DNA of 32,819 nt from Bacteroidota bacterium (GTDB lineage: Bacteria; Bacteroidota; Bacteroidia; CAILMK01). The notes beneath the pieces are model-generated. The model was given only the letters and a program-made list of their open reading frames with translations, made no database searches and was not told the DNA's origin. Position numbers and translations under genes: made by a program. This document shows positions 22,539-29,527 of this stretch, one piece after another. Location of the stretch: NCBI GenBank assembly GCA_013287095.1, contig JABDEJ010000016.1, forward strand, positions 1-32,819, read 5' to 3'. The number at the start of each line of letters is the position of its first letter. Within the stretch, counting starts at the first letter, position 1.

Positions 22539-22569
22539 AGCACCGGACAAATCCAACGGTGCTTTTTTT
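22539..22569 (+). terminator. terminator before copy F
   Basis: AGCACCG and CGGTGCT around an 11-base loop, followed by seven T. It ends the unit of the second KYPFPY gene. The next module starts 22 bp downstream. Confidence 0.85.
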
Positions 22570-22590
22570 ATGTATTCTTTTTAATTGGAA

Positions 22591-22656
22591 GTGTGAATAA
22601 TGTAACTTATTTAAATAGTTATGTAATACTTACGCTATAGCAGAAGCTCAATTTTG
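22591..22656 (+). promoter_or_regulatory. regulon promoter module, copy F
   Basis: GTGTGAATAATGTAAC with half-site 1 at 22601-22606, TGTAAT at 22622-22627 (21 bp) and TTTG at 22653-22656 (31 bp) within CTCAATTTTG. It drives the T9SS protein at 22708. Confidence 0.88.
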
Positions 22657-22707
22657 TGGTGCAATTGGAAATCTCCAATTCACTAAATTTCTAAAAATAA
22701 ATTATCT

Positions 22708-24750
22708 ATGAATTCACTGAAAACAATCAAAAGAGCTGGGGCCTTAATCCTGGCTATCCTGTTTTTTAACACGGTTTCTTATGGAGCCACATATACTGCA
22801 GCAGTTTCAGGCAACTGGAGCAGCAGCACAACCTGGGGCGGTACAGCGCCATCATTTACCAATACTGCAGATCAAATTATCATTCCTGCCTTGATCACCG
22901 TTGCAATGGATGATAATGTGACCCTGAACGGCTCAACCTCAACTTTGGCTGTAGCAGGCACACTTACCGGTGCTACAGGTAATTATCTTACAGTAACTGA
23001 AGGCGCAATAACCGGTATTGGTTCCATTGCCACTGGCTACGTGACCATGGGAACCGGAGCAACTATTGCTTTTACAGGTACTATTGCTACTGACTATTAT
23101 AGCAATACTTCTTCTGCAACCCTGAAATCTTATGCTAATGTAATTGTTGCTAAATCAATGACCCTCACTTCCGGTGCTTTGAGTATCGAATCTGGCGGTG
23201 TGCTTGCTTTTACCACCGGCGCCACTATTATTATGGCTGGAGGTCAGTTAGTGGCAAACAGTGGCACAATTACACTTACTTCAAGCTACAATGTTGCTTA
23301 TTCTGCTGCTGCTACGACTGGAGCAGAATTGTCAGGTATAGGTTTAACGAACCTGACCATAAATGTGCCTTCCACTTCAGCCGTAACTTTGAACAGCGAT
23401 TTAGTTGTTAAAGGAACATTGACTTTGACGAGCGGCGTTCTGGCCCTTGGATCGCGCAACCTGAAAATTGCAGGCGATATTGCATCATCGGGCAGCGGAA
23501 CGGTTGCATCCACAAGCGCAAATGATATAAATTTTGCAACTACATCCAGTATTACAGGTGTTCTAAATTTTAGCGGCAATTCTAATGTGGTAAATAATCT
23601 GACTGTTGCAGTTGGCAATGCAAACCATGCCCAAATAGGTGGAAACCTTGCTGTTGTAGGTTCACTGACTCTTACAAGTGGCGCACTTAATTTATCAAAT
23701 GGCAGCAATTTTACATTGAGTGGCGATGTTGCCGCAGCAGGCACAGGAAAACTGGCTCCTTCGCCAACTTCCAATATTACAATAAACACGGCCATTTCAC
23801 CAACCGGTTCTATTGGTTTTGCAAGTGGAAACAATACTGTAAACAACCTGACTGTAAACATTGGCAACGGTGGTACTTTTAAATTGGATACGATCAATTC
23901 AGACCTTACCGTAGCTGGGACATTGACCATTACAAAAGGACTTATTAATATTGGCAATGATACGCTTACCATTGGTTCTGCGGGATCAATTTCAGGCGCA
24001 GGCAGTGCATCTTATATCATTACAGGTACAGGAGGTTTTTTGGCTATGACTTTAGCAGCAGGTGCATCAAATGCTTCGACTTTCCCTATCGGGACTTCAA
24101 CAAATTATTTCCCAGCTGCCATCATTTTGAACAGCAGTTCAGCAAGTGGAACAGTTATGGTAAACGCCACACCTAACGTGCATGGTCATGGCCTCGTTGG
24201 CAATCTGATTTCTACCCTTCAGCCGGTGGTTGATGCTACCTGGGATATCCGATCAAGCATAACTTCAAACATGAATATGAAAATGAACCTAATGTGGCCA
24301 ACTACTGCAGAAGTAAATGCATTTGACCGTACTAAAGCATATATAGCTCACTTTACCAATAACGCTTGGGATGTAAATACTACTGCAAGCGCTACTACCG
24401 TAGCAACTGGTATGTACGGAATAAGCCGGGACAATATTGCTTCCCTGAGCCCTTTTGCAGTATTCGATCAGGCTACTTCAGGCGTTAATGAATCAAATAA
24501 CATTTCCCTGGAAAATAGCTTCGGCTTATTTCCAAACCCTGCTTCTGACAATATATATGTTACAAGCCCAGCGAATATGACCGGCACTACATACATTGAA
24601 ATACATAGTATCAATGGTCAGCTTATGGTTTCAAGTACCATGAACGGAAACAACCAGGCTATAAATGTAAGTGCTTTGGCACCAGGTTGTTATTTTGTAA
24701 AACTCTACAATGGCACGAGTGCCATGACCCAGAAATTTATCAAAATATAA
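22708..24750 (+). CDS. secreted beta-helix-like protein with T9SS type A sorting domain
   Basis: A 680-residue exported protein. A signal peptide covers about residues 1-26 (ending VSYGA). The opening GNWSSSTTWGGTAPSFTNTA, followed by IIIPALITVAMDDNVTLNG, is the start of a carbohydrate-associated beta-helix-type fold. The centre has many irregular LTLTSGxL and NNLTVxxGN repeats, rich in S, T, G and N. The final 75 residues form a type A sorting domain (LFPNPASDNIYVTS to MTQKFIKI). No catalytic motif was seen. Its general plan matches the protein at 19662, so the two may be surface-exposed structural or adhesive proteins made under the same conditions. Confidence 0.87.
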   Translation: MNSLKTIKRAGALILAILFFNTVSYGATYTAAVSGNWSSSTTWGGTAPSFTNTADQIIIPALITVAMDDNVTLNGSTSTLAVAGTLTGATGNYLTVTEGAITGIGSIATGYVTMGTGATIAFTGTIATDYYSNTSSATLKSYANVIVAKSMTLTSGALSIESGGVLAFTTGATIIMAGGQLVANSGTITLTSSYNVAYSAAATTGAELSGIGLTNLTINVPSTSAVTLNSDLVVKGTLTLTSGVLALGSRNLKIAGDIASSGSGTVASTSANDINFATTSSITGVLNFSGNSNVVNNLTVAVGNANHAQIGGNLAVVGSLTLTSGALNLSNGSNFTLSGDVAAAGTGKLAPSPTSNITINTAISPTGSIGFASGNNTVNNLTVNIGNGGTFKLDTINSDLTVAGTLTITKGLINIGNDTLTIGSAGSISGAGSASYIITGTGGFLAMTLAAGASNASTFPIGTSTNYFPAAIILNSSSASGTVMVNATPNVHGHGLVGNLISTLQPVVDATWDIRSSITSNMNMKMNLMWPTTAEVNAFDRTKAYIAHFTNNAWDVNTTASATTVATGMYGISRDNIASLSPFAVFDQATSGVNESNNISLENSFGLFPNPASDNIYVTSPANMTGTTYIEIHSINGQLMVSSTMNGNNQAINVSALAPGCYFVKLYNGTSAMTQKFIKI

Positions 24751-24821
24751 GAACCAAAAACTAGGATAAAGTTGGCAACTTTTTAAATGTTGTCAACTTT
24801 AGAGGTCAACTTTATTTCTTA

Positions 24822-24858
24822 GAAGCACCGTAGCATAAAACCCTACGGTGCTTTTTGT
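24822..24858 (+). terminator. terminator before copy G
   Basis: AGCACCGTAG and CTACGGTGCT form a perfect 10-bp stem with a 9-base loop and a T-run. The foot AGCACCG is the same as in the terminator at 22539. The next module starts 17 bp later. Confidence 0.9.
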
Positions 24859-24874
24859 TTGGCTATCAGACAAT

Positions 24875-24940
24875 GTGTGAATAATGTAACATATACAATT
24901 TGTTATGTAACAATGGTGGATTGAAACCTTGCCAACTTTG
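24875..24940 (+). promoter_or_regulatory. regulon promoter module, copy G
   Basis: GTGTGAATAATGTAAC with half-site 1 at 24885-24890, TGTAAC at 24906-24911 (21 bp) and TTTG at 24937-24940 (31 bp) within GCCAACTTTG. It drives the lipoprotein and OmpA-type genes. It would place the transcript start near 24947, which excludes the in-frame start at 24929. Confidence 0.88.
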
Positions 24941-24982
24941 CCGAGTGAAAATCTTTCAAATCTTAAAACCAATAAAATCAAT

Positions 24983-27310
24983 ATGAAAAAGCTTTTATCA
25001 ACCTTTGCCTTAGCCTTGGTTGTTTTATTCGCGGGATGCAAAAAGGATACTTACGTACCTCTATCTACGGTATGTCCTGTCATCGTATCGACAAACCCGT
25101 TAAATTCAGCAACCAATGTGCCTCTCAACCAGGTAATTACGGCTACTTTTAACGAAAAGATGAATCCTGTAACCATCACACAGGCATCATTCACGTTGCA
25201 AGGTAATGGAGCCAGCATCGCAGGCGTGTTGACGTACAATGAATCGAATACCACGATGAGTTTTACGCCAGCAAGTCCGTTAGTAGTCAATACAACCTAT
25301 ACGGCTACGGTTATGGCAAATGTAAAAGATTCGTTTGGCAATGCTTTGCAAACCAATTATATATGGACATTTAGTACGGGAGCTGTTCTCGCGCCAACAG
25401 TAATTTGGACTGATCCCGCAAATACTGCAACTGGTGTTGTTCTCAATAAAATAATTAATGCTTCATTCAATATGCCCATGGATCCGACAACTATGAATGG
25501 AACAAATTTTTCGCTGAAACAAGGATCTGTAACAATTCCGGGTATTGTCTCTTATAGTGGTACGATCATATCTTTTACGCCAAATGCTAACCTATTGTCC
25601 AACACCATTTATACCGGTACTGTTACCACCGGAGCTAAGAATGTGGCCGGTACGCCAATATCAGGTAATTATGTCTGGACTTTTACTACCGGAACTAGTG
25701 CAGGACCAACCGTGATTTCAACTGACCCGATAAATAATGCAACAGGAGTTGCCTTGAATAAAATAGTGACTGCAACCTTTAGCGCCGCAATGGATCCTAC
25801 CACAATTACGACGGCGACTTTTACCTTAAAACAAGGGACCACTGTCATTCCCGGATCTGTTTCATATTCAGGTGCAACGGCATCTTTTACATCTACAGTG
25901 AATTTATTGCCAGGCACTATATATACAGCAACGGTCACAACCGGCGCTAAAAATCCATCAGGTGCGCCACTGGCCAATAATTATATATGGACATTTACAA
26001 CTTTAGGCAGCGCCCCGGCTCCAACAGTGATTTCTACCGACCCTGCTAATAATGCTACGGGTGTCCCACTCAACAAAATTATTCTGGCAAACTTTAGTAC
26101 CGCGATGGATCCTTTGACCATCACAACAACAACTTTTACATTAAAACTTGGAACTGTTTCCGTACCAGGAACTGTCTCATATTCAGGAACCATGGCATCC
26201 TTTACCCCAACATTGGTCCTGTTATCTGGTTCTGTTTATACCGCTACTATAACCACAGGGGCTAAAAATGTAGCTGGTACACCTATTGCAAACAATTATG
26301 TGTGGAGTTTTACGACCGGGACATCTGTTGCACCCACAGTCACTTCAACCGACCCGGTAAACAATGCAACCGGCGTAGCGCTCAATAAAGTGATTAATGC
26401 AAACTTTAGTACGGCAATGGACCCTTTGACAATTACCACCACCACCTTTACCTTAAGCCAGGGGGCTAATGCTGTTACGGGAATAGTAACTTACTCAGGA
26501 ACAATGGCATCCTTTACCCCATCGGCAAATCTCTTATCAGGTAATACCTATACAGCTACCATTACTACCGGCGCTAAAAATTTAGCGGGTACGCCATTGG
26601 CGAATAATTATGTTTGGACCTTTAGCACTGGTGCACATTCAGGCCCTATAGCCCCTAATCTTAATTCTGTAGCAAGGTTTGGTATCATCGCTGGCGTAGG
26701 TGTCAGTAATGACGCAGGCTATAGTGTGATCAACAATATGGATGTAGGTATATATCCAGGTGATCGTTCATCAGTTACGGGTTTCCCTCCTGCCAAAATC
26801 AATAATGGTGCGATCTACGCCGCTGATGATCTTACACCAACCGGAACGGCCGCCATGCTGAAACAGGCCAAACTTGACCTGACCGCTGCCTATAATTATG
26901 CGGCAGGCGCTTCTAACCCCGCACCTGCAACAGTTTCAGGAGATCAGGGTGGCAAAACACTTACGCCTGGCATTTATACTTCAACCTCAACATTGGAAAT
27001 TATGAACGGAGATCTGACCCTTGATGCGAAAGGTGATGTAAATGCAGTCTGGATTTTCCAGATAGCATCTGCATTTACCACAGTTGGAGGATCAGGCGGC
27101 AATGTTATTCTTAGTGGAGGAGCCCAGGCCGCTAATGTTTATTGGCAGGTTGCCAGTTCAGCCACAATTGGCGGGTACACAAGTTTTTATGGTAATATCA
27201 TGGCTTACACCTCCATTACAATGGGCGGATATGCTGTTGCGACAGGAAGAATGCTTGCTATAAATGCAGCAGTTGTAATGACCAGTACCAATACAATCAA
27301 TAAACCTTAA
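24983..27310 (+). CDS. lipoprotein with five Ig-like (Big_5-type) repeats and a C-terminal DUF3494 domain
   Basis: A 775-residue surface or periplasmic lipoprotein. The signal MKKLLSTFALALVVLFAGC ends in a lipobox with lipidated C19, followed by KKDTY. Then come five repeats of about 104 residues, each with the pattern STDPxNNATGVxLNKxxxA, AMDPxTITxxTFTLxQG and NNYxWTFTTG, typical of bacterial Ig-like Big_5 domains. Residues from about 575 form a DUF3494 domain, the fold of ice-binding proteins (SVARFGIIAGVGVSNDAGYS, LTPGIYTSTSTLEI, NAVWIFQIASAF, TSFYGNIMAYTSI). DUF3494 proteins often serve ice binding or adhesion; ice binding is not shown here. The OmpA-type gene starts 11 bp later, so the two are co-transcribed. 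Confidence 0.9.
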   Translation: MKKLLSTFALALVVLFAGCKKDTYVPLSTVCPVIVSTNPLNSATNVPLNQVITATFNEKMNPVTITQASFTLQGNGASIAGVLTYNESNTTMSFTPASPLVVNTTYTATVMANVKDSFGNALQTNYIWTFSTGAVLAPTVIWTDPANTATGVVLNKIINASFNMPMDPTTMNGTNFSLKQGSVTIPGIVSYSGTIISFTPNANLLSNTIYTGTVTTGAKNVAGTPISGNYVWTFTTGTSAGPTVISTDPINNATGVALNKIVTATFSAAMDPTTITTATFTLKQGTTVIPGSVSYSGATASFTSTVNLLPGTIYTATVTTGAKNPSGAPLANNYIWTFTTLGSAPAPTVISTDPANNATGVPLNKIILANFSTAMDPLTITTTTFTLKLGTVSVPGTVSYSGTMASFTPTLVLLSGSVYTATITTGAKNVAGTPIANNYVWSFTTGTSVAPTVTSTDPVNNATGVALNKVINANFSTAMDPLTITTTTFTLSQGANAVTGIVTYSGTMASFTPSANLLSGNTYTATITTGAKNLAGTPLANNYVWTFSTGAHSGPIAPNLNSVARFGIIAGVGVSNDAGYSVINNMDVGIYPGDRSSVTGFPPAKINNGAIYAADDLTPTGTAAMLKQAKLDLTAAYNYAAGASNPAPATVSGDQGGKTLTPGIYTSTSTLEIMNGDLTLDAKGDVNAVWIFQIASAFTTVGGSGGNVILSGGAQAANVYWQVASSATIGGYTSFYGNIMAYTSITMGGYAVATGRMLAINAAVVMTSTNTINKP
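25070..26640 (+). repeat. five tandem units of about 313 bp encoding Ig-like domains
   Basis: The last four units, beginning near 25392, 25704, 26018 and 26331, are highly similar at the protein level. The first, near 25072, is more diverged. The array could expand or shrink by recombination. Confidence 0.85.
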
Positions 27311-27321
27311 AACCTGAAATC

Positions 27322-29322
27322 ATGAAAGCAAACTATACCAGATTTTTTTTATTGACCATTTTGATTGTTACCGGCATTCAAAGCTTTTCTATGGGTCAGG
27401 CCATTCAATACTCGCAACCCTCATGGTGGTTTGGGGTTGCAGGGGGTGCCAATATTAATTTCTATCGCGGATCCACTCAAAAACTTGATGATAATATTAC
27501 AGCCCCTACGCCTTTTACCAGCGGTACAGGTGTAGGGCTTTTCGCAGCACCAACAGTTGAATTTCATCCTGATGGTTCAAAATGGGGAGGCATACTGCAA
27601 GTAGGTTATGACAACCGTTCAGGCGTTTACAAAGAAGTTTTAGCGCCGTGCAATTGCCCCAGGGATTTATCTACCAATATCAGCTATATTACTGTTGAAC
27701 CAAGTTTGCGCTTTGCACCTTTTAAGTCAAATTTATATTTCTTCGGTGGTCCTCGCATAGCCTTCAATGTGGAAAGTTCATTCGTTTACAAACAAAAAGA
27801 CAATCCCAATTCTCCGGATCAAACACCTGTGCCCGATGAAAAAGGGAATTTAAGCGATATGAATAAAACGCAGATTTCTATGCAGGTAGGAGCGGGTTAT
27901 GATATTCCGCTTTCACCAGTTTACAAAAAGACAAAATTTGTGCTGTCTCCATTTGTTTCTTTTCAACCTTATTTTGGCCAGTCACCACGTACCATAGAGA
28001 CATGGAACGTGACAACTTTAAGGGCGGGTATAGCGCTTAAACTGGGTTGCGGGCATTTAATTCCACCAATAGTTCCTGTTGTAATACCTCCGCAGCCACC
28101 CGTTGTCATTGTCGAACCAAAGGTGATGTTTTTTGTAAATGTTCCGGCCATCATTCCATCAGAACGAAAGATCAGGGAGCAATTTCCGCTTCGCAACGAT
28201 GTGTTTTTCAATGCCGGATCAACAGACATCCCTGATCGGTATGTGCTCCTTACAAAAGATCATGTAAAGGACTTTAAAGAAGAACAGGTAGGGCTGTTTG
28301 CTCCTAAAAATCCATCTGATCGTTCGCCGAGTCAAATGGCGGTTTATTACAATATTTTAAATATCCTGGGTGACCGTATGGAAAAAAATCCATCAGCATC
28401 TATTATGCTGGTTGGATCATCAGAAACAAACCCCAGGGATGGAAAAGCAATGGCAGAATCGGTCAAGCATTACCTGGTTTCTGTTTTTGGAATCAAACCA
28501 TCCAGGATTAGAACTGATGGAAGGACGAAACCCGTTACGCCTTCTGAACAGCCTGGTGGCACAAAAGATTTGGTATTGCTTCGAGAAGGCGACAGAAAAG
28601 TATCTATTGAAAGCATTGATCCAGGACTTCTTATGGAGTTCCAAAGTGGTCCGGATGCAGCATTAAAACCTGTGGAAGTGACAGCAGTAGAAGAGGCCCC
28701 GGTTGAAAGTTATATAACATTCAATGTAGGTCAGGGAAAAGATTCTTTTGCATCTTGGACGATGGCCATAAAAGATGATAAAGGGCAGATACAGAATTTC
28801 GGGCCTTATTCCCAGGAGCAGGTGAGCATCCCCGGTAAAACGATATTAGGTACCAGGCCGGAAGGAAATTATAAAGTAACCATAACAGGCAAATCCAAAA
28901 GCGGTAAAGAAGTAAAGAATGATACAACAGTACATATAGTACTTTGGACGCCGCCTAAGGACCAGGAAGTAACGAGGTTTAGTATTATCTACGAATTCAA
29001 TGATTCTAAGGCCATAAGCATTTATAAAAGATATCTTGATGAAGTAGTAATACCTGAAATCCCGGTTGGAGGTAAATTGATCATTCATGGATATACCGAT
29101 GTAATCGGAGACCCGGATTATAACCAAAAGCTATCGTTGGCGCGTGCAAATGATGTAAAGAAAATTATGGAAAGCGCCCTGGCGAAAGCAAACAGAAGCG
29201 ATGTAAAATTTGAACTTTTCGGATTCGGTAATGATCAGAATCTGTCTCCCTTTAAAAATGATTTCCCGGAAGGACGTTCTTATAACAGAACCGTAATTAT
29301 AGATATTGTTCCTGCCAGATAA
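27322..29322 (+). CDS. outer-membrane barrel with OmpA-type peptidoglycan-binding C-terminus
   Basis: A 666-residue protein. After a signal peptide (to about residue 26), residues about 30-240 look like a PorT-like outer-membrane barrel (WWFGVAGGANINFYRG, APTVEFHPDG, RAGIALKLGCG). A proline-rich linker follows (IPPIVPVVIPPQPPVVIVEP). Residues about 285-430 resemble a degenerate OmpA-like fold (ASIMLVGSSETNPRDGKAMA and GIKPSRIRTDGR). Residues from about 545 hold a clear OmpA C-terminal domain (LIIHGYTDVIGDPDYNQKLS, SLARANDVKKIME, RSYNRTVIIDIV). Such proteins tie the outer membrane to peptidoglycan. Its partnership with the DUF3494 lipoprotein suggests that it anchors or presents it. Confidence 0.88.
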   Translation: MKANYTRFFLLTILIVTGIQSFSMGQAIQYSQPSWWFGVAGGANINFYRGSTQKLDDNITAPTPFTSGTGVGLFAAPTVEFHPDGSKWGGILQVGYDNRSGVYKEVLAPCNCPRDLSTNISYITVEPSLRFAPFKSNLYFFGGPRIAFNVESSFVYKQKDNPNSPDQTPVPDEKGNLSDMNKTQISMQVGAGYDIPLSPVYKKTKFVLSPFVSFQPYFGQSPRTIETWNVTTLRAGIALKLGCGHLIPPIVPVVIPPQPPVVIVEPKVMFFVNVPAIIPSERKIREQFPLRNDVFFNAGSTDIPDRYVLLTKDHVKDFKEEQVGLFAPKNPSDRSPSQMAVYYNILNILGDRMEKNPSASIMLVGSSETNPRDGKAMAESVKHYLVSVFGIKPSRIRTDGRTKPVTPSEQPGGTKDLVLLREGDRKVSIESIDPGLLMEFQSGPDAALKPVEVTAVEEAPVESYITFNVGQGKDSFASWTMAIKDDKGQIQNFGPYSQEQVSIPGKTILGTRPEGNYKVTITGKSKSGKEVKNDTTVHIVLWTPPKDQEVTRFSIIYEFNDSKAISIYKRYLDEVVIPEIPVGGKLIIHGYTDVIGDPDYNQKLSLARANDVKKIMESALAKANRSDVKFELFGFGNDQNLSPFKNDFPEGRSYNRTVIIDIVPAR

Positions 29323-29358
29323 AAAGAATATACATCGTAAATAAATGTTTTTGAGAGT

Positions 29359-29388
29359 AAAAGGCCGCTTATTTCAGGCGGCCTTTTT
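29359..29388 (+). terminator. terminator before copy H
   Basis: AAAAGGCCGC and GCGGCCTTTTT around a loop of about nine bases, 37 bases after the OmpA-type gene. Confidence 0.88.
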
Positions 29389-29417
29389 ATTTTTCGGAAA
29401 TATATAAATAGGATAAG

Positions 29418-29483
29418 GTGTGAATCATGTAACTAATTTCAATAGTTATGCAACAGTTCGTGGTTTATACAGCCTCACCTTTG
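29418..29483 (+). promoter_or_regulatory. regulon promoter module, copy H
   Basis: GTGTGAATCATGTAAC with half-site 1 at 29428-29433, TGCAAC at 29449-29454 (21 bp, one change) and TTTG at 29480-29483 (31 bp) within CTCACCTTTG. It drives the double-DUF3494 protein. Confidence 0.87.
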
Positions 29484-29527
29484 TGGAGTGAAAATTCTTT
29501 CACAACTAAACTCAAGATTCAATCAAA

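Noticed and set aside
23298..23972. A 224-codon open frame on the minus strand inside the T9SS gene at 22708
   Set aside because: It is a mirror of the repeated Thr/Gly/Ser codons of the real gene; it has no fold pattern, promoter or homology sign. The same applies to long antisense frames at 19937-20299, 21056-21379 and 25669-25977.
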